Of a stretch of DNA of 25,901 nucleotides, positions 12,200 to 22,200 are shown in pieces. The notes below the pieces were generated by a model, which was given only the letters and a program-made list of their open reading frames with translations, was not told the origin of the DNA and did no database searches. A program made the position numbers and the translations under genes. This DNA is from Chromera velia. Lineage: Eukaryota; Sar; Chromeraceae. Location of the stretch: contig JAHBMJ010001590.1 of NCBI GenBank assembly GCA_018398765.1, positions 2,360 through 28,260 of the forward strand, read 5' to 3'. Positions within the stretch are counted from its first letter, which is position 1. Each line of letters begins with the position of its first letter.

Positions 12200-13270
12200 A
12201 GATACCCCCGGGATATCGGAAAAACAGAGTTTCTCAACATTATAAAAAACAAGAGTGAACAAGTTCAAAGATTTGAAGCGTACATGTCTATGCATGGATT
12301 AATCTACTAATCTGGGGATTTTTAGTTTATACATTATCATGATATGATAGGATTAGAATAAGATTGATGTTCCGAAATGGTGAATCCCCGTGGTCCACTG
12401 CCAGATATATTGATTTGCACCGATCGATCATCATCGATGCAGGCACGCGCATGGCCGGTTAGGGATGGTCGATCGGCGTAAAAGACGTAGTGCATACTTA
12501 GTCTAGTACTTAGTACTACTAGTACTTATTAGTACTTAGTAGTAAAAATGCGACTTTTGCTTAAAAGTGATGTCATGAGTGTCAGTATCAACACTTTAGT
12601 ATTTGCAATTATCAAAACACGACACCAATGACATTTAACAACTCTCAGTCATTTTACTTAACCTCTCCTGTGCTAGCTCTTATGGTGAAAAAAGTACTAA
12701 GAATGTACGTCCTGGCCGTCATTGCCTGGCGTCGATCAAGCTTCCGTTTCTTATCATTTCTTCAAATAAAAAAATTGTTTAAGAAGCCGTTAAATATCGT
12801 TAAATGGCTTAGACTTCAGAACTGTTTAGAACATCTAATGTAACCGGGGGGCATTGTACCATCACTATGAGTAGTAAATGTCAATGCATGATTCAGCTGC
12901 TAAATTTCAGCAGCATGAATATACAGTGCAACATTTGCACTGTTTTAAAGTTGCAAGTTGCAACTACAAATAATTTACATGTTAGACAGCTTGGGTTTAC
13001 AAATCCTAAAGCAAAAGACTAAAAAATTTTATCTATAAGTATACATCTTATGAACAAAACTCAGATCAATACTCATGTATTGTCATTACTAAGTAATTAA
13101 TTCAAATTTGAAAAACACTAAGAAAGATAATTCTTCTCAAGCGATGGGCATCGCTAAAAATTTGGAAATTGGACAATCTTTATATTTTTTAAGGCATTTT
13201 TCAAGGCCAAATTCCTTAGCAAATTCCCTGGCAACTGATTATTCTCCATGACTACCGGCGTTCAAAGTTG
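12200..13270. other. AT-rich block downstream of the Tctex gene
   Basis: AT-rich DNA begins about 80 bp after the Tctex stop and runs about 1 kb. It contains TAGTACT-type palindromic words (12503-12545, AGTACTTAGTACTACTAGTA) and a frame at 12628-12843 with no recognisable domain. Composition returns to normal near 13270. From 13270 to 13990 I see no supportable gene: a minus frame at 13332-13556 has no family match, and 13845-13935 is purine-rich. Confidence 0.65.
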
Positions 13271-13992
13271 AAAGCTTAGTCATGTATGGTCACGGTAGCC
13301 TCTTTTATTCTATTTCAAGGAGCTTGACTGCTTAACACCAGCGGTCTTCTACCCTTTTACAAATTTGTTTTGAAGCTGGGGTAGGATTGACTGCTTGTGG
13401 TCCACAAGAGGGCTTGAAGCACTGGAATAGACATCGCGGGGAAATGCCTTTGGCCCTAGGCTTTGGGTAATACGCTCGAGCTCGATCAGCAGTCCTTCCG
13501 GTCTCGACTTCTTTGGAAAACCAACCCAAGCCAGTCAGCTGCCGGCCAGCAGTCAACCGAAAAGATCGACAGGCAGTCGATCGGTTACTTCAGCGGTATG
13601 ATCGGCTTAATTGAGCCAGACCTTCGACTGACAAGCCTCACTGCGAGGGTCTTCCTTGCACCTGCACATGCAATTGACATGCATGAATTTGTTTGTCTTT
13701 TCCGTTTGCACTCCTTTGTTCATCTGATATTATAGTTGCTTCCTGGTGTCTTCCACAGCTTCAAGAGGGACAGAGAAGAACCGAGAGGACAAAGTGAAAC
13801 AAATTCTTTTCCATCTTTCTGTTTCCCTGTCCGTCGATCACACAGAAAAGAGAAAAGAACGGGGACAGAAGAGAAGAAAAAAAAAGGTGAGACAGCGGTA
13901 CAGAGAGTCGAAGAGAGGGTGAGGGAAAAAGTGAGGCAGACAGCTCCGAAATGATGTTTATGAGGTGGTAAAAAAACCAACACACATACATA

Positions 13993-14376
13993 CACTCACT
14001 CACTCACTCACTCACTCATTCACTCGCTCACTCACTCACTCACTCACTCACTCAGTCACTCACTGACTCACTTACTCACTCAATCACTCATTCACTCACT
14101 CACTCATTCACTCACTCACTCGCTCACTCACTCACTCACTCACTCACTCACTTACTCTCTCACTCACTCACTCACTCACTCATTCACTCACTCACTCACT
14201 CACTCACTCACTCTCTCACTCATTCACTCACTCACTCACTCACTCACTCACTCACTCACTCACTCGCTGACTCATTCAGTCACTCCTCACTCACTCACTC
14301 ACTCACTCACTCACTCACTCACTCGCTGACTCACTCACATTCAGTCACTCACTCACTCACTCACTCACTCACTCAG
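13993..14376. repeat. CACT tetranucleotide array
   Basis: About 380 bp of ACTC units with scattered ATTC, GCTC, GCTG and TCTC variants. Its right end overlaps the last codon and stop of the minus-strand secreted-protein gene. Confidence 0.97.
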
Positions 14377-15344
14377 GGATGTAAGTGCCACAGTCGCATG
14401 TCACCACACTCTTCCAGGGGTGGTGGGGTCCTTTTGCGCCCGTACAGGTTCCTTTGATCTTCGCGTGAGGCATGTGCATGGTCATGCACTCGTCGCCTGT
14501 AGACTTGTCCTTGCAGGTAGTGCCGTACGGACCAGCTGCATCACTGTATTGATATACATCGATACATGGGTGTATGTATATCTTGTCGATGACTGTAGAG
14601 AAAAGAAAACAGCGGAAGGGAGCCATTCAGCCGCATCTGTACCCCCCCCTTTGATGCCGAGACAAAAATCTCACTTAATTCTTTTAGGGGGGGCCTGCAA
14701 TTAAGTAAAAAATCATGAAAACAGTGACACAGAACTCCCACGCAATGAAGGGCAGAACCTGATCAACCTGATCAACTCTGAATCTTCCTTCTCATCCGTC
14801 TCGTTCTGTTTTTTTGCTACTTGGCGGTTTGTGTGTGAGACCTTTTCCGTGCCCCCCTGTTTGACTAAGACTTCCATTCTACTTATCCTCTTTTTTGTGT
14901 CAACTCGGGCCCTGTTGCACCATTATTTCACAGTCTTGTTTGCTTCTTTTTCCGACCATTGCCCTCTTCTTTACAGCTTGGCTTTCATTGGCTCTCCATG
15001 CAATGATCTGACTATTTGAACAAGCCATTTGATTATATCATATCGAGACGCAGCTTTCATTGGGCATGATGATATTAATAGCTGAACAAGTCACGCAAGC
15101 ACGTCCATCAACCGCTGAAGCTTTGAGAGACCTGAGCCCGACGGGTTCCGGAGACGTGCATGCATGCTCGTAATTAGATTCAAAAACGAAAAAACATATA
15201 TAAAGCAGGGAGCGACTTACTGAGGAAGCAACCTTCTACCGAAGCAGAAGCATCTGACAGGCGAAGAGCCTCTACAGAGCTTTTCTGAGTCTGCAAGAGA
15301 CTTATGCTGAGGACAAATAACGCACAGAGGCGGAAGGATGACAT
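14369..15344 (-). CDS. Small secreted cysteine-rich protein, unknown function
   Basis: Two exons on the minus strand, 15344-15221 and 14592-14369, join as CTC A|TC ATC. The donor is CTCA|GTAAGT and the acceptor is TTCTCTACAG. The product is 115 residues. The start ATG follows GAAAGAAA. MSSFRLCALFVLSISLLQTQ is a clear signal peptide. The mature part has seven Cys, in segments such as VEGCF, HPCIDVYQY, GTTCKDKSTGDECM, KGTCTGAKG and VTCDCGTYIPE. There is no transmembrane segment after the signal, so a soluble secreted or vesicle-lumen protein is inferred. I recognise no family. The final GAG and TGA stop lie inside the CACT array. The upstream region is shared with a divergent secreted-protein gene. 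A different minus frame at 15217-15651 overlaps exon 1 but lacks this signal-peptide and splice logic. Confidence 0.6.
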
Positions 15345-16085
15345 TTTCTTTCAAAATCCGGCAGTCACTGTCTTCAGCTGTCTCAGCTAGAAAGATGTGT
15401 TGCAGAGTGACTTGACGTGACGTTGCTTCAATGGCAAAGATACAAAGAGGTTTTCCTGTCACAGAATCAGAGTGCATGCAGACGTACGCCTGATTAGTGC
15501 TGAAAGAGACAGGTACTGCGTGAGTGAGCCTTGCAGACACACGTATATACATATTTCGATATATTATAAACGTGCATGTAATATAATAATTCGTTTCATT
15601 TTTAAAAAAGCGCATGCATGCACTATATACAGATCGAGCCGCTCGCTTCACTCACATGGCCTCCGCCGCATCCGGCGCGGTCGGACCGGTGCGCTCCGCC
15701 CTCCGGGGCCATCCGTTTTTCTGAAAAAAAAAATACGTGTACCATATATATGCATATGCATGTATATACTCACTGCATATGTATGAAAAAAAATAATTAA
15801 AAAAAGAACTCTGTATGCATGCATGCATGCACAGAAGTCAGCTATATACATGCAGGGCTGCGCATGCATGTGCATGCGTGCATATGGACGGAAACAAATT
15901 AAGGCAATTAATCGACACAACTGTAGCGACCCGATTCGTCCATCTTATACCTGATTGGCTGCCTCGAGGCATGCATGCCTGAGCTCAATTCTTTCTTAAT
16001 TCGTCCTTGATTCGACCGATCGAGGGAGGCTCTGAAGAATTGTAGTGGCTGAGGCCCGAGAAGCACCCTGCAATAATTTTCAAAA
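15345..16085. promoter_or_regulatory. Divergent promoter region rich in TGCATGCA
   Basis: 741 bp between the start codons of two predicted secreted-protein genes. GCATGC words occur at 15611-15621, 15814-15831 (three overlapping), 15861-15886 and 15969-15980 (the perfect palindrome GGCATGCATGCC). Related TGCATATGCATG lies at 15747-15766. A GC-rich island (15655-15715) and A-runs lie between them. TGCATGC-type sites are known ApiAP2 targets in Plasmodium and Toxoplasma; a role here is inference. Confidence 0.55.
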
Positions 16086-17497
16086 ATGATGTTAGAGGGG
16101 AGATTCAAGCTCTGTCTCCTGTTTGTTATCAGCTTCTTGCCCGCACTGCTGAGCAAGCAGCTGAAAGGAAGTCAAATGAAAGTATTAAAAGAGAATTTGA
16201 AAAAGAGGGGGGAGAAGCTGGAGGGCCTTGAGAAGCAGGCAACGCGTCTCGAAGAGGCAGCATCGGACTTTGCAGCCATGGCGAGACTGCTCGCGGAGGA
16301 GCCCAACTCGTTCTACTGCTGCTTTGCAACTGACGGTAGGCGCACTCGCTTGGTTTCGGAATCTTGATTTGTACATATCCAAATGCGAGACAATCTCGTG
16401 TCCCTCTCCTAGGACCCGAACACCCGGCGTTTGTTCTCTATGTCCACAAACTGCAAGAACGGGTGCGTGCCGGTTGCCGGCATGCAACCTTTAGTTCTTC
16501 TTCTCTACATGCATACAGAGCCCTGCGAGAGCAAAATGACCTGAATGCGGTCTCCGTCTGTCTATTCATTTACTGAATTATTTCTTTGTGTTTTTACCAA
16601 CATGCTACAGTTGAATCAAGTTGCCCTGGGATGCCTCCGGGGAACAAATTTCTCGCAGATGTTATCCACCAGTGCTGGTGATGAAGAGAGTGTACTGCGT
16701 TTCTTGACATGTCTGTGTGTGCGCATGCAGGAAAGGGGGGTTATGAGTATCCAGCAAAGAAAAGCAAATGCTCTCCAAGAGATCAACCTGCAATCAAGGT
16801 TTGTTTGGGGGACAAGCCTAGAGTTCCGAATCGGTGCAAGTGATCATCGTTGCACTTCTCAATGTGCTCCCAATTCCCTGGTTTCATCCTCCTTCATGTT
16901 TTGTCGCAGTGCGTGTTGTTTTGTTTGTTCCTGTGAAGTCCGTGTTCTCATCGGTTTTTCTTATTTTCATTCTCATTTTACTGCTTGCATCCCTTGCATC
17001 ACTTGTTTTGTTGACGTGTCTTTTCAGTCTCTTCAGCACTATTTTAGGAGGACCTAAAGAGAGCAGAGGACAACTGCATCACTCGTCTCGAGTGTGTCGG
17101 CTGATGGACAGAAAACCCTTTTTTGTCATGATCATGATTTCTCCTTTGCTATGCGCTCTCCCTGCCTAAATGAATGTGACACTGCTTGCAGATCACAACG
17201 GAGGACGACTGGTTTCTTTCAAAAGGTCTCACGGGGTTTGTTCGAAGTCTGTGGACAGATGGAGCCGTGTTCTCAAAATCAAAAAAGGCCTCTATCTGTT
17301 CTGCATTGAAAACACCGCGGCAGCTCAAGTGGGGCCAGGTATCTCTTTTTTCAAAGCCCGACCCGAAGAATGCCCTGGACAACAAGAAGCTTCTGACGGC
17401 ACAAGTACCGATTCCCACCAAGGTCCAGTATGACGTGAAGATTTGTACTCAGTCGACAGTGGCCTCTGAGAACCCCTGTTATATGATCATGAAGTAG
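16086..17497 (+). CDS. Predicted secreted coiled-coil protein, unknown function
   Basis: A proposed six-exon model joins in phase to 266 residues: 16086-16335, 16413-16462, 16611-16689, 16731-16798, 17048-17095, 17192-17497. The start ATG follows TTCAAAA. FKLCLLFVISFLPALL is a good signal peptide. It is followed by a heptad-like charged helix (KVLKENLKKRGEKLEGLEKQ, then ATRLEEAASDFAAMARLL). Later segments are NSFYCCFATDGPEHPAFVLY (across splice 1), YEYPAKKSKCSPRDQ, EDLKRAEDNCITRLEC, and a last exon with TTEDDWFLSKGLTGFVRSLW and PIPTKVQYDVKICTQ, ending MIMK. There are about ten cysteines. The first two exons and the last are convincing. Exons 3-5 are less sure: the intron between exons 3 and 4 would be only 41 nt, and a read-through is also open. 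No family is recognised. It faces the secreted-protein gene across a shared promoter region and converges on the calpain gene. Confidence 0.55.
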
Positions 17498-19277
17498 GAG
17501 GAACAAGAAAAAAAGAAAGAGCCGGTCATAAGCAAAGGGCTGAAGGAACGGAGAGAGCGACAGACAGAGAGCACAGACGGAAATGCGCTTCAAGTCTTGG
17601 TTTCATCCAAAATGATGGGCTGCTCGGCGCTTGGCTTCGCCGGGGCAGGCAAACCATTCATTTGTTCGTTTGTTTCTTCGTTCATATGCAGACACAAAGA
17701 GGTGATATACTTACAAGCGTTGCTTTACGCCTTGCTTTGTTTCCGGGGCGACATAAAGTAGAAAAGTTACTAAAAAAAGGACGACTTGGGTTTGGAGTCA
17801 ACCAAACTTGCCAAACGAGTTTAAAAATTCATGAGGGTTAGATTTTTAGAAAAAGAACATCATCGATTTTCAACAAATATCATTGAACATTCTTTAGAAT
17901 TTAAGTATAGGTCACAGAAATTAAATCATGCGAATTTAAGTTTTAGTATATGCAAGTTTTTATAATAAGTTTCATAGTTTATTGTTTAATTTTTTTATAG
18001 AGCGACTTTTAGAACGATTCAAGTTTAATTTGTAAAATTATACAAATTATGATTGAGCTTAAATGAACTGTCCTGGAACTGTCAGAACTGATGATGATAA
18101 CTCAGCTTTGACATCGGACGATGGTGATAATAATTAATGACAATGATGACTAGAATAATGATACAGAGAGTTAAGTTCTGTATTACAATAATGATAGGTA
18201 TTAATTAAATCATTAGTTAAATCATAAATTAAGTATCTATACACTGAATCAGCTAGTATAAAAGTAAAACTCACTCTCTTATAGTACTTATACAAATTTT
18301 TATTAGAATGAGAGTAAAACCTTTTATTGTATAGACTTTTACTTTCTGTAATATCGTACACTTTTTATAGTAAAATTTCAGGAATTTTATTCTATTACTT
18401 TTCTATATAGACCCATTGATTTCTGTAACACTTAACTTAATCTAGAACTTAATTTTTATACTTCAATTAAAAATTTAAATTCATTGCGGATCGCATTATA
18501 TTACAATACAATAGGCAACAGATAGACATAGCGGGAAGGCCCTAGGGCGGAACATATCAATCAATCAATCAAAATCAATCAATAGTAAGACCTAAACTAA
18601 GAGTCTAAGACCCTAGCTATAAGACCGAATGATAAAGTTGGATCGAACAAATTTGAAATCTACTGAATGTGAAATTCTAGGTGAAATTGTACTTCAAAAA
18701 CGATATACACAAAAGTTTAATTAAGAATCTTACATTTCCGAGTCAACATACAACCCCCAAACTAGCCTCAAATGTCACTGTACTCGGACTCAAACCGACG
18801 TACCTCTAGATGTACCTAATAACCCAGTCAAAATTTATGCAGCTGGCCTGCGTGCCCGCCGTGCTTCGACTGGCTGGCCCTCTTTTTGACTGACGCATGC
18901 ATGCAACTTTGCAGACTCCACGTCTGTTGCGAGGGAATCTATTCAAGCCTCAGAGCCTCTCTTCGCTACGATGCTGAACGGCTGCTCCTGAAACAACTCA
19001 ACCCCTCCGGCAGTTTTGAACAATGATGATGCAATAACGAAAGCTTGCATTTAACTCGGGCCGGCTCATACCGCTCCATTCCAAAAGATTCCTTCCTTCC
19101 TTCCTTCCCTCCCTTTCAAAAGCCCTCTTAATTCCTGTAGTCTCCTGACGATCCCCAACCCAACCACCGCTCCCTGTTCCCGCAACTTGAATTTCCATTG
19201 GGATCGATCGGATTTCTCTTTCAACTTTCGTTTTCCGTCTTCTTTACTTTCCATTTAGCCAATTGTGTCTCTGAGAA
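17498..19277. other. Convergent intergenic region with third AT-rich block
   Basis: No gene is visible between the stop of the secreted coiled-coil gene and the stop of the calpain gene. About 17750-18830 is strongly AT-rich, with AATC tandem units at 18559-18582 (ATCAATCAATCAATC) and TAAGACCTA/GTCTAAGACC words. 18840-19277 is of normal composition with a short CCTT run (19091-19112). Confidence 0.65.
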
Positions 19278-22200
19278 CTAAAAGAGGAAGGTTGCAGAAA
19301 AAGAGCAGTCACTTTCGATATGCAACGAAAACTTTGCTGTTTGTCCCGACTGAATTGTGCAAGGGATGAGAACGACCGACGGTTCCCCAACCAAACTCAC
19401 TTCAGTCGAAACAGCCCCTCCCGCAACGTGTCTACAATTCACGATCGTTGAGTGCTGGAACAGACCCCGAATCTGCACGAAAGCACACAGGCAGAGACTG
19501 CTGTTTTGGCGTTCCACTCGAATCCAATTCCAGGAACAGAATGAATGCATGATGGAAGGAAGGAATGACTGAATGAATGAAGAAAGGAAGGAAAGAAAGA
19601 ACAACAGACAAAACGAGAGAATGTGCAGATCACACAGAGATGCAGGCTGATGCAATCAAGTGAGCACTGTCCTGCAGTACAATTAATTCAGAAGTGGGGG
19701 GGAACTTCCGAGACTTTTTTTGACTTGCGGTTCTCAGCACCAAAAGAGACACAGAAGCCATCCATTGTCAAACGTCGAGTCAACTGACGCGACAGGAGAA
19801 AAAACAGAGAGTGAGTTTTCTGCCCCTTCTTCCTCCCCCTGTTATTTTGTTCGTCGGAACTTTCTTCCGCCTCTCCGACTGACCTTCGACGGCTCTTCCT
19901 CCCCGTCAGGTTCCCCCCCCAGTCCCCCCAGACGGGGAGAGCCCCTGTTCGGCCTTGCGACATGGACAGCCACCTTCAAAGAAGAGTCCGAGAAGAGGAT
20001 CACACGAAGCCGAGCAACAAAGTCTTTTGCCGGGGCGTCAGAAAAAGGCGGTGAGAATGTGACCAGCCACTGCGGGTTGTCCCCAAACCGAGGGGAGTCG
20101 CAGGCGCCCCCGGCGCTCTTCTGCAGAGAGAGTCATGGAAGGACTCATACAAAAACACAAAAAATAAGAAAATGCAAAGAGAAGAGAGAGGAGAAATGAA
20201 CGCTCGCGATCGAGGGGTGGGTGAAAAGAAAACAAAAGAGAAAAAAAGAAGAGGGAAGATGAGAGAAGAGAAGAGATGCATGAGGGAAAGAAGGAATGTT
20301 TTGGTGATGGTGTAGATGCAAAAGATGAAGAAGACTGACGCACGCTTATGTGAGCGTGGCCACTCGAGTCACCAGGCGAGCGAGAGAGCGAAAAAAATAG
20401 CGAGAGCGAGAGAAGAGAGAGAAAGAGAGGGGGCAGAGAAAGAAAGAGACGACTTACCGAGTTCCAGAAGCCTTCTCTTGAGTTCGTGTATCGGAGAGTT
20501 TTGTCTACCGGTTGCAGAGTAAACGGAGTCGTTGCACAGACACGCACAGAGAGACCCATATCCTCAATTGACAATTGTTTGGCACAACGCAGCTGTGCGT
20601 CACCCCCCTTAATCTGCCCCCTCCTTTCGTTCCCCCCGGAGGAAGTTTTTCTCTGTCCGTCTCCATCTGGCCTCTTTGAGAGGTACACAGAGGGAACGAG
20701 CGTGAACGTCTTCATGCCCCCCACCCCACTCGAATTCTTCGGAGGCATCTTGAACCTCAGAGTCTCGGTGACATTCGGTGTATTGGTGAACACAGCTGAG
20801 CTTTGCAGACGTTTTCTTCCTGCCAGCATCACCCTGTGGTAGGCCGCAGGGAGAGGGGGCTCGCTGGCTTCCCTCTTTCCCCACCTGTAGTCTGCCTCTG
20901 TCGGGTCGTCCTCGTAGGCAAGCAGGCTCATCCAGACAACCTATCGATACATACATGAGAGGCAGACAGGCAAAAACACCAGACAGGCAAGCAGAATTGT
21001 TGGATGAGGACAAGAGAAGCTGAACCATTAGCTGCGGAGAGATCATGAGTTTGAGAGAAAAACGGAAAATCAGAAAAGGATCCCACGGTTATGTGAGGAG
21101 ATTGCGAGATCGTGGTTGCCTCTACGCCTCAAGAAGGGGCAAGTGACTCTTTGAAAAACGAAGGGTTTTCAAAATTGCTTTTGGAGTGTGCTCTTCTGTG
21201 GCTGTCCGTTTCATTTGTCAGTATTTTTCTCTCTGTTCTGATTCAAAGAGATGAAAGCAGGAACAGAAACAGGTAACGGCACACGCGAGAGAGACAGAGC
21301 AGATGATCAGCACAGGGCCACGCGACAATAAAAAATGGCAACCAATCGCCACGAGCATTTGTAACCAGTGAATTCAAAGAGTTACAAACCAAAATGCACG
21401 ACCCAATCACCCATCCCTGAACAATCTGCTGACCAGGTCTGTTCTTCGAAAGAAGCGCACGTGTCGCGTGATGACGATCCAAAAGATACATTCCGAATCA
21501 GAGGTTCCCTGTGGGTCTGGGTAAACGCTTAGGGAAAGTTGAGGGTTCATGCCAACGAAGAAGTTGTCGCTCTCTCCCTCCACCCGCCAGGCCTCAGAGC
21601 TCCAACCTAAGTGCCGTATGTCCCTAAAGGAAAGAAGAGGCAAGGTATGGGAAGATTGAGAAAGAACAGAAGTGTCCCCCTCTCGCCAGCTTCCTGGCAT
21701 TTTTTTGTCTTCTTCCTCTCCCTCATCGAAACTAAATCACGTCATCCCACTTACCCCAAAATTTGACTCTCGGGTCCGGGGACTCACAAACATTTTTAGG
21801 TTGAAGACAGACAGAAATGCACAGAAACGTGAAAGTCGGAAGAAGAGAATCACAGGTGAAAGTCTGCAGACTCGCAGAAAGGCAGTTGACTGACTGGTAT
21901 CTGAACAGGGAGGGGTTCCAGTTCAGACAAGCAACGTCAAACACAGAGCAGAGAGAGTCGAAGTCGATCCAGAAAAGTCCTGAGAACAAAACGAACAGAA
22001 GAGAACAGAACAGCGTTTCCAAAGAGCAAACGAGCAGAGGAAGGCAGACAGGGAAAATGCGAGAACACATGGCGTGTACAGGAGAAAACGTCTGTGAGAC
22101 CAGCACATACGGAGACACAAAATCAACCCGGAAGAAGAATGGGGCTCTCCGGTTTCACCCTAACAGGCTTCCTTCTTCGAACGTAAAGTACACTCACAGC

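Noticed and set aside
13332-13556. 74-codon minus frame with several Cys, considered as a retroelement piece
   Set aside because: No recognisable motif and no matching frame on either side; left unassigned.
13993-14376. CRISPR-like or satellite array
   Set aside because: Pure 4-bp units without unique spacers, in a eukaryotic intergenic region; a simple microsatellite.
15217-15651. 144-codon minus frame overlapping the secreted-protein gene
   Set aside because: A shifted frame over the same exon gives a signal peptide, a GTAAGT donor and a phase-matched second exon; this longer frame has none of these.
17170-17433. Plus frame with GLYLFCIENT resembling the p24/GOLD family
   Set aside because: The phrase is short. 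The alternative frame (TTEDDWFLSKG to MIMK) joins in phase with the preceding exon and ends with a sensible stop.
19688-19963. Basic minus frame ([19 protein letters not shown]) as a continuation of the calpain
   Set aside because: It is in another frame from the calpain exon, which meets a stop in this direction. The AAG|GTGGCT donor to the strong acceptor at 19473 restores the C2-like domain.
20038-20931. 297-codon minus frame as one exon
   Set aside because: Only 20940-20458 is coding; a clean GTAAGT donor follows, and the remainder is low-complexity intron running into the next exon in a different frame.
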